From: Imperialibacter roseus
GTDB lineage: Bacteria; Bacteroidota; Bacteroidia; Cytophagales; Cyclobacteriaceae
NCBI RefSeq assembly: GCF_032999765.1
Contig: NZ_CP136051.1
Location: 3,820,417 to 3,884,416, forward strand
DNA length: 64,000 nt
Direction of reading: 5' to 3'
Numbering within the stretch: the stretch's first letter is position 1; each line of letters begins with the position of its first letter. Positions 15,872 to 24,529 of this stretch are shown here, one piece after another. Under the pieces are notes generated by a model, which searched no databases, had not been told where the DNA came from, and worked only from the letters and a program-made list of their open reading frames with translations. A program made the translations under genes and the position numbers.

Positions 15872-16657
15872 ATGAAACCTATCAACCTACTCGGCATCCC
15901 CTTCGACGCCAACTCATCCTTCAAGCGAGGCCCGGCTCAAGCCCCTCCCCTCATTCGCAAAGCGCTGCATTCGGATTCAACCAACTACTTCAATGAAGCT
16001 GGTCAAAATGTAAAGGACTTGCTGATCGATGCTGGAGACATCTCGCCGATGGTTCCGTATGATGCATTGCAAAAAGAGATCTCCAAAATCTACACGCCTT
16101 CCGAAAAATGGATTTTCCTGGGTGGCGATCACTCAGTGACCTACCCCATACTGCAAGCTGTTGCGCCGCATTACCCCAAGCTTTCTATCCTGCACCTCGA
16201 TGCGCACTCCGACTTGTATGATGAGCTGGATGGCAATCGATTTTCTCACGCCTGTCCATTTGCAAGAATCATGGAGAATGGATTGGCGCAAAGCCTTACA
16301 CAAGTTGGCATCCGCACCCTCAACAAGCACCAGAAAGAGCAGGCAGAAAAGTTCCACGTCAACATCATTCCAATGAATAAATGGACAGAAGACATGACCA
16401 TCGATATTGATGGGCCTGTGTACATAAGCCTGGATATCGACGTGCTTGACCCGGCCTTTGCGCCAGGCATTTCCCATTACGAGCCAGGTGGAGCCAGCAC
16501 ACGGCAGGTAATCAATTTTATCCAGCGGCACCAGCACCTGAATATCGTAGCGGCCGACATTGTAGAATACAATCCTATCAGAGATAGGAACGACATGACT
16601 GCATTTGTAGCTGCCAAATTCCTGAAAGAACTTGCAGGTATAATGTCAGCTAGCTAG
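15872..16657 (+). CDS. Ureohydrolase (agmatinase/arginase family)
   Basis: A 261-residue enzyme with the complete dimanganese site: His87 in GGDHSVTYP, Asp110, His112 and Asp114 in LHLDAHSDLYD, and Asp188 and Asp190 in SLDIDVLDPAFAPG. The family splits a guanidino group from agmatine, arginine, formiminoglutamate or guanidinobutyrate to give urea (or formamide). The SFKRGPAQAPPLIRKAL start and HACPFARIMEN segment look closer to agmatinase-like members than to arginase, but the substrate cannot be fixed from sequence alone. It is a single gene with no polyamine genes near it. Confidence 0.88.
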   Translation: MKPINLLGIPFDANSSFKRGPAQAPPLIRKALHSDSTNYFNEAGQNVKDLLIDAGDISPMVPYDALQKEISKIYTPSEKWIFLGGDHSVTYPILQAVAPHYPKLSILHLDAHSDLYDELDGNRFSHACPFARIMENGLAQSLTQVGIRTLNKHQKEQAEKFHVNIIPMNKWTEDMTIDIDGPVYISLDIDVLDPAFAPGISHYEPGGASTRQVINFIQRHQHLNIVAADIVEYNPIRDRNDMTAFVAAKFLKELAGIMSAS

Positions 16658-16683
16658 CGTATTGGTTGAAACAAGTTTTCTTT

Positions 16684-16701
16684 CTGTTTTGTCCAAAACA
16701 G
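16684..16701. promoter_or_regulatory. Perfect palindrome upstream of the YciI-ECF operon
   Basis: CTGTTTTG-TC-CAAAACAG, an 18-bp inverted repeat with a two-base centre, lies 45-62 bp before the YciI-family start codon. With no loop or U-tract it is a better protein-binding site than a terminator for the upstream ureohydrolase gene. Confidence 0.4.
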
Positions 16702-16745
16702 CAGAGCGACCTTGTCTACACATCAAAAACCTCTAAATTATCCCT

Positions 16746-17084
16746 ATGAAAAAGTTTTTGATTCTAATCAGAGAAGACCTTTCTGCAGTTAACAAAATGA
16801 CCCCCGAGCAAATGGAGGCCGACATTGCCGAATATGTTAAGTGGAAAGACGGCCTTCAGAAAGAAAACCGACACGTGATGAGTGATCCTTTGGAAGGCTC
16901 CGGTGCGATGATCTACAAAAATAAAGTAGAAACAGACGGGCCATTCATTGAATCGAAGGAGGCTATCACTGGCTTCTTTGTGTTCCTGGCAAAGGACACG
17001 GAAGAGGCAATCAGCATTGCCAAAACTTGCCCTATTTTCAAATACGAAGGACTCGTGGAGCTAAGGCCCATCATGGAATTTTGA
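16746..17084 (+). CDS. YciI/DGPF domain protein
   Basis: A 112-residue protein of the YCII-related family. It has KKFLILIRED at the start and the ETDGPFIESKEAITGFFVF segment that gives the DGPF name, followed by AISIAKTCP. The biochemical role is unknown. Its TGA stop shares one base with the ATG of the sigma factor gene behind it (17082-17086), so the two are translationally coupled. This pairing is the known genomic signature of ECF42 sigma factors, so the protein probably acts as a partner or target of that sigma factor. Confidence 0.9.
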   Translation: MKKFLILIREDLSAVNKMTPEQMEADIAEYVKWKDGLQKENRHVMSDPLEGSGAMIYKNKVETDGPFIESKEAITGFFVFLAKDTEEAISIAKTCPIFKYEGLVELRPIMEF

Positions 17085-18349
17085 TGCAACAGGAACAGCC
17101 CCCCTATCATTTTGAAACACAAAAGCTGGTCAGCCATCTTTACCGTCAGTGGTACGGTAAGATGGTGACCTCCCTGGCACGCTACTTTGGGCTTCAGCAG
17201 CTGGAGCTGGCCGAAGACATAGTGCAAGAGGCCTTCGAGTCGGCCATCAAGCATTGGGAACAAAAAGGCATGCCGGATCAGCCAGTGAACTGGCTCTTCA
17301 AAGTATGTAAAAACAAAGCGATCAACACTCTGCGAAAAAAGCGTTTCGAGCCGCTGCCAGCGGAATCTTTTCTTAATACACGGGAACAGGTCAAACTTGA
17401 GACGCTTTTTCTCGACAATGAAATTGAAGACAGTCAGCTGCGGATGATCGTGGCTTGCTGCCACTCGGCATTCTCCGTTAAGAATCAGCTCATTTTTGTA
17501 CTAAGGCACGTGGCCGGCTTAACCGTCAGGCAAATTGCCCGTGGCCTGTTGATGACCGAAGAAGCCGTTGCCAAGTCGATAGTACGTTCCAAGCAACTGA
17601 TCCGTGAAAAGAACCTATCATTTCCCGATCCTGATTATTTGAAGGTGAAAGAAAATCTGCATGAGGTGCATTTAATCATCTACCTGCTTTTCAACGAAGG
17701 CTATTCCTCCACAGACGGCGATTCTATTATGAGAGAAGAGCTGTGTTTTGAAGCCATCAGGCTGATCAAACTGGTGGCAGATAATGAAAAGCTGAAAACT
17801 GCAGACTCATTGGCCTTGTTTTCGTTATTTCTTCTCCATGCTGCGAGATTTCCAGCCAGGGAGGATATCGAAAAAAAGCTGATTGACTTAGAAACTCAGG
17901 ACCGGCGACTTTGGGATCAGGACATGATAGCCCTCGGGCAGCAGTATTTCAGGGAATCTATTCAGGAAAAGAATTACACAAAATACCAGGTGGAAGCTGC
18001 CATAGCTTACGAACATGCGCAAGCTCTCTCCTTTGAAGAGACCGATTGGGCAAGCATCTGCGAACTGTACGAATACCTTCTCCAAAGCGACCCTGGGGCT
18101 GCCGTTTATCTGAATTGGCTTATTGCACTTTTTTATAGCAAGGGGCCGCTCGTTGCCTATGAAAAGCTTCAGGAGCTTGATTCAAAAGGGTGCCTTGTGC
18201 AAAATCAATACTACTTCTCACTCCTTGGTAAAATGTATATGGCCATGGACGATACCACTCTGGCAGCCAGCTGCTTTCGTCAGGCCATTGAGCTGACAAC
18301 CAGTCTGCCGGAAAAAAAGTATATCGAAAGGCTTTTGGCGACACTTTGA
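17084..18349 (+). CDS. ECF42-type RNA polymerase sigma factor with C-terminal TPR-like extension
   Basis: A 421-residue sigma factor, much longer than the usual 170-200. Region 2 is seen in LAEDIVQEAFESAIKHW with NWLFKVCKNKAINTLRKKR, region 4 in VKNQLIFVLRHVAGLTVRQIARGLLMTEEAVAKSIVRSKQLI. The last 250 residues (FNEGYSSTDGD, ALFSLFLLHAARFPAR, AIAYEHAQA, FYSKGPLVAYEKLQEL) form the helical TPR-like extension of this group, thought to replace an anti-sigma factor. The start at 17084 overlaps the YciI stop; an in-frame ATG at 17027 would overlap YciI deeply and is less likely. No anti-sigma gene is present. Confidence 0.92.
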   Translation: MQQEQPPYHFETQKLVSHLYRQWYGKMVTSLARYFGLQQLELAEDIVQEAFESAIKHWEQKGMPDQPVNWLFKVCKNKAINTLRKKRFEPLPAESFLNTREQVKLETLFLDNEIEDSQLRMIVACCHSAFSVKNQLIFVLRHVAGLTVRQIARGLLMTEEAVAKSIVRSKQLIREKNLSFPDPDYLKVKENLHEVHLIIYLLFNEGYSSTDGDSIMREELCFEAIRLIKLVADNEKLKTADSLALFSLFLLHAARFPAREDIEKKLIDLETQDRRLWDQDMIALGQQYFRESIQEKNYTKYQVEAAIAYEHAQALSFEETDWASICELYEYLLQSDPGAAVYLNWLIALFYSKGPLVAYEKLQELDSKGCLVQNQYYFSLLGKMYMAMDDTTLAASCFRQAIELTTSLPEKKYIERLLATL

Positions 18350-18523
18350 ATGGTCGGCGTGCATCAGCGACCTCCACCGTCCGCCAGCGCACAACTATTT
18401 TCTACGTCAGTATTTCATCACTTTCTTTAAGTATTGAGATTCAAGCAATTGAGATTGGTTTTACTTCTCTTCGCAAAAGGTATTATTATTGTTTAAAATG
18501 GAACGGGCAAAAGCTATGTATAA

Positions 18524-19912
18524 ATGAAAAAGAGTAACCAGGCAGGGAGAATTCTGATTGTTGACGACAATCCCGACGTGTTGAGCGCCGCCAAAATATT
18601 TCTGAAGCGACATTTCCTGGAGGTGGTGACAGAGAAAAACCCTGAGTCGCTTCCCAATATTCTGATGAATGAAACATTCGATGTCATTCTCCTGGACATG
18701 AACTTCACCAAAGACGTGAGCTCTGGGCACGAAGGCTTTTTCTGGCTCGACAAGATTCTGGAAATAGATCCTTCGGCGGTTGTAATACTGATTACGGCCT
18801 ACGGCGATGTGGAAGTAGCTGTAAAAGCCATCAAGGAAGGCGCCACCGACTTTGTGCTCAAGCCGTGGGAAAACGAAAAATTGCTGGCCACGGTTTCCTC
18901 CTGCATGAGGCTGCGTGAGTCGAGGCTGGAGACCAACAAACTCAAAGACAGGCAAAAACAGATTAACGAGGACCTGGATACTAAATACCAGGAGATTATT
19001 GGCAGAAGCGATGCCATTATGAAGGTGTTCGACACGATAGAAATGGTGGCAGGAACAGACGCCAATGTGTTGATCCTCGGCGAAAACGGCACCGGCAAGG
19101 AGCTGGTGGCACGAGCGATTCACCGCCATTCGAAGCGGGCTTCCGACGTATTTCTCAGTGTCGACTTAGGGGCTGTAAGCGAAACACTATTCGAAAGTGA
19201 GCTGTTTGGGCATACAAAAGGTTCGTTTACCGATGCCAAAGAAGACCGTGCAGGGCGCTTCGAAACAGCCTCTGGTGGTACTTTGTTTCTGGATGAGATT
19301 GGCAACCTTTCAACGCCACTTCAGGCCAAGCTGCTGTCCGTGCTACAGTCGAGGCAGGTGACGAGGGTTGGCTCCAACAAAGCCAGGCCCATCGACATTC
19401 GCCTCATTTGCGCCACCAATATGCACCTTTACGACATGGTGAAAAAGAGCGAATTCCGTCAGGACTTACTCTACCGCATCAACACCATCGAAATCAACAT
19501 ACCCCCCCTGAGAGACCGGCTGGACGACATTCCGTTGCTGGCAGAGCATTACCTCGGGCAGTTTACCAAAAAATACAACAAGCCCATCCGGTCACTAAGT
19601 CCTTCTGTGCTGAAGAGAATGCAAAAATACAGCTGGCCGGGAAACGTGAGGGAGCTGGAGCATGCGGTGGAGCGAGCCGTGATCATGAGCCGCAGCATGG
19701 TGCTCGAAGCCGACGACTTCTTCTTGAACCAGGGTGGCAAAGAGCCTGACGAAACAGCGGTAAACCTGGATGCCTACAACATAGAGGAGATGGAGCGTAT
19801 CCTCATCCGCAAAGCACTCAAACGCCACAATGGCAATATTACTCAGGCTGCTCAGGAGCTGGGGCTGACCCGCTCTTCGCTTTACCGACGAATGGAGAAG
19901 TATGATTTTTAG
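18524..19912 (+). CDS. Sigma54-dependent response regulator, NtrC family
   Basis: A 462-residue regulator. Residues 9-125 are a receiver domain with Asp58 in ILLDMNF and Lys113 in VLKPWE; 155-385 an AAA+ sigma54-activation domain with Walker A GENGTGKE, Walker [10 protein letters not shown] and R-finger region [10 protein letters not shown]; 430-460 a Fis-type helix-turn-helix ([20 protein letters not shown]). The loop that touches sigma54, usually GAFTGA, reads GSFTDA (234-239). The gene overlaps the kinase gene by 11 bp. The extra helix-rich [14 protein letters not shown] insert after Asp58 is typical of Bacteroidota members. Confidence 0.93.
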   Translation: MKKSNQAGRILIVDDNPDVLSAAKIFLKRHFLEVVTEKNPESLPNILMNETFDVILLDMNFTKDVSSGHEGFFWLDKILEIDPSAVVILITAYGDVEVAVKAIKEGATDFVLKPWENEKLLATVSSCMRLRESRLETNKLKDRQKQINEDLDTKYQEIIGRSDAIMKVFDTIEMVAGTDANVLILGENGTGKELVARAIHRHSKRASDVFLSVDLGAVSETLFESELFGHTKGSFTDAKEDRAGRFETASGGTLFLDEIGNLSTPLQAKLLSVLQSRQVTRVGSNKARPIDIRLICATNMHLYDMVKKSEFRQDLLYRINTIEINIPPLRDRLDDIPLLAEHYLGQFTKKYNKPIRSLSPSVLKRMQKYSWPGNVRELEHAVERAVIMSRSMVLEADDFFLNQGGKEPDETAVNLDAYNIEEMERILIRKALKRHNGNITQAAQELGLTRSSLYRRMEKYDF

Positions 19913-21245
19913 CAGCTTCCGATTTCAAATACTTCTTCGGGTAGCTTTTATCGGGCTATTGACAATGGCTGTTATTTGGCTGATCGAAAGCAGCAAATAC
20001 GTGAGTGCGACCATTATCTTTTCTGTTGGCGTTTTCTCGCTCTTCAGCCTGTTTCACTACGTCGAAAGCACCAACCGCAAGCTCACCCGTTTTATTGAAG
20101 CCATCAAATACGACGACTTCATCATTGGCTTTGACGCCGACAACAGGGTCGGGAAATCTTTCAAACAGCTGAATCAGTCAATGAAAGAAGTGCTTGATGC
20201 CTTCCGGCTCACCAGAAAAGAAAATGAGGAAAACCTTCAATTTCTGGACACCCTGGTGAAGAACGTGCAGGTGGGCATATTAAGTTACGACGATACCGGC
20301 GAGGTGGGGCTCATCAATCAAATGGCAAAAAAACTGCTATCGCTTGACAACCTGACGGAGCTAAATGAGCTTTCGGCCACAGACCCGGAGCTTTACACCC
20401 TGTTAAAATCAATTCCGACGGGAGGCAATACCCTCTACCGAAAAAATGAACTTGTTCACCTTGCCATCCATACCTCCCGGCTGAGAATAAGAGGACGAGA
20501 GCTCACACTTGTTTCCCTGCAAAATATCCGGTCGGAGCTGCAACAAAATGAGCTGGAAGCCTGGCAAAACCTAACCAAAGTGCTTCGACATGAAATCATG
20601 AATTCGGTGACGCCAATTTCTTCTTTGGTTTCCACGCTAAAAGAGATGTTTGAAGAGGAAACTCATGCCAACAACGAGGAGCAAATGTCGAAGGAAACAA
20701 TCGGCGACATTAATGAGGCCCTTCAGGCAATAGAGAACAGGAGTCACGCCCTGAAAAAGTTTGTCCATGCCTACCGGGACTTCACGCAGATTCCAAAACC
20801 GGCACTGAAGCCCGTGAAACTAGCGACACTGCTGGCCAGGATCGAAAATCTGTATTTGGCAGAAACGAAGGCCAGCGAAGTGACCCTTGCCACAGAACTT
20901 GAGGACGATGAAATAACCATTATTGTGGACGACGAGCTGTTGGAAATGGTGCTCATCAACCTTGTGAAAAATGCTATTGAGGTATTAATAGACCAACCAG
21001 ATGCAAAGGTCACGGTGAGAGGATATATGAGCGATCAGCTGCGCCCGGTAATCGAAGTGGAAGACAATGGGCCTGGCATTATTCCGGAAGCCATCGACAA
21101 TATTTTCATTCCGTTTTACACCACTAAGCCTACGGGATCTGGCATAGGCCTCAGCCTGTCGAGGCAAATCATTCACATGCACGGAGGCACACTGGGAGTG
21201 GAATCGGAGGTAGGAAAAAAGACAGTTTTCAAAATTGAATTGTGA
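19902..21245 (+). CDS. Sensor histidine kinase, NtrY-like
   Basis: A 447-residue membrane kinase. Two transmembrane helices span about 11-29 and 34-52 with almost no periplasmic loop, so it senses membrane or cytoplasmic cues. A PAS-like domain covers 108-205. The phospho-acceptor is His230 in LRHEIMNSVTPISSL; the ATP-binding part has the N box LVKNAIE (Asn357), EVEDNGPGI, the F box FIPFYTTKPTGSG and GIGLSLSRQI. It overlaps the upstream response regulator gene, so the two form a cognate pair. The signal is unknown. Confidence 0.93.
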   Translation: MIFSSFRFQILLRVAFIGLLTMAVIWLIESSKYVSATIIFSVGVFSLFSLFHYVESTNRKLTRFIEAIKYDDFIIGFDADNRVGKSFKQLNQSMKEVLDAFRLTRKENEENLQFLDTLVKNVQVGILSYDDTGEVGLINQMAKKLLSLDNLTELNELSATDPELYTLLKSIPTGGNTLYRKNELVHLAIHTSRLRIRGRELTLVSLQNIRSELQQNELEAWQNLTKVLRHEIMNSVTPISSLVSTLKEMFEEETHANNEEQMSKETIGDINEALQAIENRSHALKKFVHAYRDFTQIPKPALKPVKLATLLARIENLYLAETKASEVTLATELEDDEITIIVDDELLEMVLINLVKNAIEVLIDQPDAKVTVRGYMSDQLRPVIEVEDNGPGIIPEAIDNIFIPFYTTKPTGSGIGLSLSRQIIHMHGGTLGVESEVGKKTVFKIEL

Positions 21246-21273
21246 AGAACGAAGCTGAAACATCAGGCTGCCG

Positions 21274-23766
21274 CTACTTAGACTGGATAGCAGCCCATTC
21301 GTCTTTCAACTTCTGATGGTATGGGTGATCTTCCCCTAATACTTCCTTACTTAGTTCAATGGCCTTCGTATAATTGATTTCGGCCTTTTCCATGTCTTTC
21401 AACTCGCCATACAAATCCCCAAAGTTCGAATAAACATCGATTACTTTTCTGCTCTTCTCCCCCAGCTTGTCGAGATAAATGTTGAATGCCTTTTGGTAAC
21501 TTCGCTCAGCCTCATCAAACTTCTGCATTGCCTGCCAAGTCATTCCCATGCTCACATAATCACCTGCTACATAAGGATGCTCGTCGCCAAAATTATTGAC
21601 ATCAGCCGCAAGCACCTTTTCATAGTAGCTCAGCGCATTCCCAAAGTCCCGCTGTCCAAATTTTGAATTTCCGAGGTTGTACAACACGCTTACTGTATAA
21701 TTGTGAAATGGGCCAAATTTAGCCAGGTACGCCTCATACGCCAGAAGCTGCAAAGAGTCTGACTTCGCATAGTCTCTCAGCTTGTAGTAGGCAGAGCCCA
21801 AATTCGCATAGGAACTAAGCGTACTAGGATGATCAGGCCCATAAATTCGATAGTTCTCGTCCAGCAAGTCCCGGAGTATCTGCACCTGTTTTTCAAAGTC
21901 ATGAAGTCGGCTATATACTAATGAGAGATTGTTTAAAGCAATAAGCTTCAAGGTAATGTCTTCACCCTCGAATTTCTCACCCAGCTCCACTGCCGCCAAA
22001 CTCACTTCAAGTGCCTCTTCATACTTTGATTGCTCCCGAAGGTTGCTGCTGAGATAGTTGTAGGCAAATCCCAGTTGAATTTCCTTTTTCAGGCTCTCCC
22101 CTCCTTCGGTGTGTCCTGAAGCTATGGCGTCTTCAATGAGAGCAATTGCCTTTCTCACTTCATCCTCCCCTTGCTCATATTTGCCTTTCAGGTATAGCAC
22201 ATACCCATGGTCTTTATAAGACATTGCCAATGCCAGTGGATAGCCATCTTTTTCCTGCTCAAGATGGCCGATCGCCAACTGAATGGTTGAATCAGCTTTG
22301 TCGTACTCTGACATATCCCGATAGTAGCCAGAAATCTCATTGTATAGCCTGCCAAGCTCAATCGCACTGCCATTTCGTTCCTGATAATATTGGAGTGCAT
22401 CGAAGAAAAGAGGCCCCGACTCCTTCCACAAGCCCAGCCTTTTGTATAAGCTACCCAGCTGCAACTGAGATGAGGCTTTGATCTCAGGGTCACTGATGTT
22501 ACTGATTTCCTTCTCGCTATTTCGGAGCAAGGCAGCGGCTGTCAATTCTTCTCCCTGCACCAGCCCAGGGTCATTTGCCTCGAATATCTTAGTCAGAAAC
22601 TCGTTGGAGGCTATCACCTTTTGCTGCTCCCTTTCAAGTGCTCGCTTCTGAATTTGAGTAATGATAGCAGCGCCCATTGATACCACCACAATGACTGCTA
22701 CAAGTGCCGAGGCAAGTGTGTTGCGTCTTAAAAACAGGCGGGAGGAATAACCCCAGTTCGTCTCTCTGGCGGCCACCGGGAACTGGCCAAGGTAATTTTG
22801 AAGATCAGCAACCAAATCCGTCACTGTCTGGTACCTCTGCCCAGCATCAACGGCCATGCACTTTGTAATAATTGCGTTCAGGTCTGTCTTAATGGCCGGG
22901 TTCAAGGTCATTGGAGCTCGAAACTGTCCATTTCGTATCATTGTTATTACCTTGTCTCTCTCGTCGCCGTCAAACGCCATGTGCCCGGTGAGCAGCTCAT
23001 ACAAAAGCACGCCCAACTGATAGACATCAGACTGAACAGACAACGCCTTGTGCGAGAGTTGCTCGGGAGAAGCGTATTTCAAGGTACCTCCAAAAGAAGT
23101 ATCTTCCTCCAACTGGTCATCAAAAAGCTTGCCTATACCAAAGTCGAGCAGTTTGACCTGACCATCATCGGTAATGAGAACATTAGAAGGTTTAATATCT
23201 CTATGAAGGATGAAGGCGTTGTGGGCATGAATCACCGCACGACACACCGGAATCATAATGCGGTTAAGCGTATCGGAAATACTTAGCCGATACAGTTTAC
23301 AGTATTGATTAATGGGTGAGCCATCCACATATTCCATGACCAGGTAAGGAGACTGATCATTGGTAAGCCCTCCGTCAAAAATGCTTGCTATGTTGGGGTG
23401 ATTTAGCGAAGCCAGCAGTTGCCGTTCCGCTTTAAAGTATTGTTCGTATTTGTCAGTGTTGAGCAGTGGCGAAAGCACCTTTATAGCCACTTGCTGATCA
23501 AACAGGTTGTCAGCTCTTTTTGCTTTGTAAACCACTGCCATGCCACCCACGCCAGCCTCTTCCACCACCTGGTACTTACCAATGGCATAACCCGCTGGCA
23601 GCCTTATTTCGAGGCTATCGGAAAGCTGTTTGGTGAGATTCTCTTGCAACCCATCAAAAAATATCTCAGCATCATTCCTACGTCCGAGTAAATCAGGCAA
23701 ATCCTCTACTGAGAGGTTCATTTTCGTTAAAAAATCAATCCACTCCTCTTCGGAATATTGCTCCAT
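21274..23766 (-). CDS. Membrane Ser/Thr protein kinase with TPR sensor domain
   Basis: A Hanks-type kinase of about 830 residues. The kinase domain has the glycine loop GVGGMAVVYKA, Lys99 in VAIKVL, HRDIKPSNVL (Asp193), DFGIGKL (Asp211) and the APE-like ASPEQL; all catalytic residues are present (numbered from 23775). A single transmembrane helix lies at about 353-375. The outer half, about 400-830, is made of TPR repeats (for example YNEISGYYRDMSEYDKA, YNLGNSKFGQRDFGNALSYY), of the kinesin-light-chain kind. The gene follows an ECF sigma factor gene within 16 bp, so the kinase probably phosphorylates that sigma factor. Confidence 0.93.
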   Translation of the reverse strand: MEQYSEEEWIDFLTKMNLSVEDLPDLLGRRNDAEIFFDGLQENLTKQLSDSLEIRLPAGYAIGKYQVVEEAGVGGMAVVYKAKRADNLFDQQVAIKVLSPLLNTDKYEQYFKAERQLLASLNHPNIASIFDGGLTNDQSPYLVMEYVDGSPINQYCKLYRLSISDTLNRIMIPVCRAVIHAHNAFILHRDIKPSNVLITDDGQVKLLDFGIGKLFDDQLEEDTSFGGTLKYASPEQLSHKALSVQSDVYQLGVLLYELLTGHMAFDGDERDKVITMIRNGQFRAPMTLNPAIKTDLNAIITKCMAVDAGQRYQTVTDLVADLQNYLGQFPVAARETNWGYSSRLFLRRNTLASALVAVIVVVSMGAAIITQIQKRALEREQQKVIASNEFLTKIFEANDPGLVQGEELTAAALLRNSEKEISNISDPEIKASSQLQLGSLYKRLGLWKESGPLFFDALQYYQERNGSAIELGRLYNEISGYYRDMSEYDKADSTIQLAIGHLEQEKDGYPLALAMSYKDHGYVLYLKGKYEQGEDEVRKAIALIEDAIASGHTEGGESLKKEIQLGFAYNYLSSNLREQSKYEEALEVSLAAVELGEKFEGEDITLKLIALNNLSLVYSRLHDFEKQVQILRDLLDENYRIYGPDHPSTLSSYANLGSAYYKLRDYAKSDSLQLLAYEAYLAKFGPFHNYTVSVLYNLGNSKFGQRDFGNALSYYEKVLAADVNNFGDEHPYVAGDYVSMGMTWQAMQKFDEAERSYQKAFNIYLDKLGEKSRKVIDVYSNFGDLYGELKDMEKAEINYTKAIELSKEVLGEDHPYHQKLKDEWAAIQSK

Positions 23767-23782
23767 AGCGTACACTTACAAT

Positions 23783-24358
23783 TTAGGCGGCTGAAGGCGA
23801 AAGCTGCATATGCAGCCAGGTTTTGGCCATATTCCATGATCGCTTAACTGTAGATGGGCTTGTGCCTAATATCTTTGCTGTTTCGTCAATAGACAGCCCA
23901 GCAAAAAAACGGCACTCGACAATTTTCCCATAGGTAGGCTCTCTTTTCTCAAGCACCTCCAAAGCTTCATGTATTTTCAAGATGGCCGTTCCTGTCTCTT
24001 CAGTAAAATTTATGTGCTCTTCAAGGTCATCAATTTTCAAATGATTAGGCTGATTTCCTCGCTTGTCAGTTTGCTTTTTCAGGCAAGCGTTTACCAAAAT
24101 TTGACGAATGGCTTTTGCAGCAAGATTGTAAAAGTGCTCTTTGCTTTGAAGCTGGCTCAGGTCAGCTTTCGAGAGTTTCAAATATGCTTCGTGCACAAGT
24201 GCAGTGGTGTTCAGGGTTTCTTGTTGCCGAAACTTAAACCTCAAATGGTGGGCATTTTTCCGAAGCTCATCGTAAACAACGGGAAAGAGTTCATCAAGGG
24301 CTTTTTGGTCACCTTTATTGATCCTGTCTATCAGTTTCACCAGCTCCGCTTCACCCAT
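23783..24358 (-). CDS. ECF sigma factor of the kinase-linked (ECF_sub/PF07638) group
   Basis: A 191-residue sigma factor. Region 2 is LNTTALVHEAYLKLSKADLSQ in part with HFYNLAAKAIRQILVNACLKK; region 4 is YGKIVECRFFAGLSIDETAKILGTSPSTVKRSW. The NTTALVHEAYLKL pattern marks the TIGR02999-like group that is typically encoded next to Hanks kinases. In Vibrio, a member of this group becomes active when a kinase phosphorylates region 2, replacing an anti-sigma factor. The kinase gene follows directly here. It is the first gene of the pair; the target promoters are unknown. Confidence 0.92.
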   Translation of the reverse strand: MGEAELVKLIDRINKGDQKALDELFPVVYDELRKNAHHLRFKFRQQETLNTTALVHEAYLKLSKADLSQLQSKEHFYNLAAKAIRQILVNACLKKQTDKRGNQPNHLKIDDLEEHINFTEETGTAILKIHEALEVLEKREPTYGKIVECRFFAGLSIDETAKILGTSPSTVKRSWNMAKTWLHMQLSPSAA

Positions 24359-24456
24359 CGTTTGAAATAATAAATTTAGATGCCTATAAACTCTGTCAAA
24401 GTATAAAGCTATAAAGAATAAATAGAATATTCCGTATTTAATCTACGGACGGAAGC

Positions 24457-24487
24457 ATAAAAAACCCGATCCTTTTGGATCGGGCTT
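24457..24487 (-). terminator. Rho-independent terminator of the repeat lipoprotein gene
   Basis: On the minus strand the sequence reads GCCCGATCC AAAA GGATCGGG followed by TTTTTTATGC: a perfect 8-bp stem, four-base loop and six U. It lies about 43 bp after the stop of the lipoprotein gene and before the ECF sigma promoter region. Confidence 0.88.
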
Positions 24488-24529
24488 TAACATGAAAATC
24501 AGCTGCCTGTGTTTACTGGCCTTTTTTAC

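Noticed and set aside
17027..17083. Upstream start for the ECF42 sigma factor
   Set aside because: The extra 19 codons overlap the YciI gene deeply and do not resemble the family; the ATG at 17084 fits the one-base stop/start overlap.
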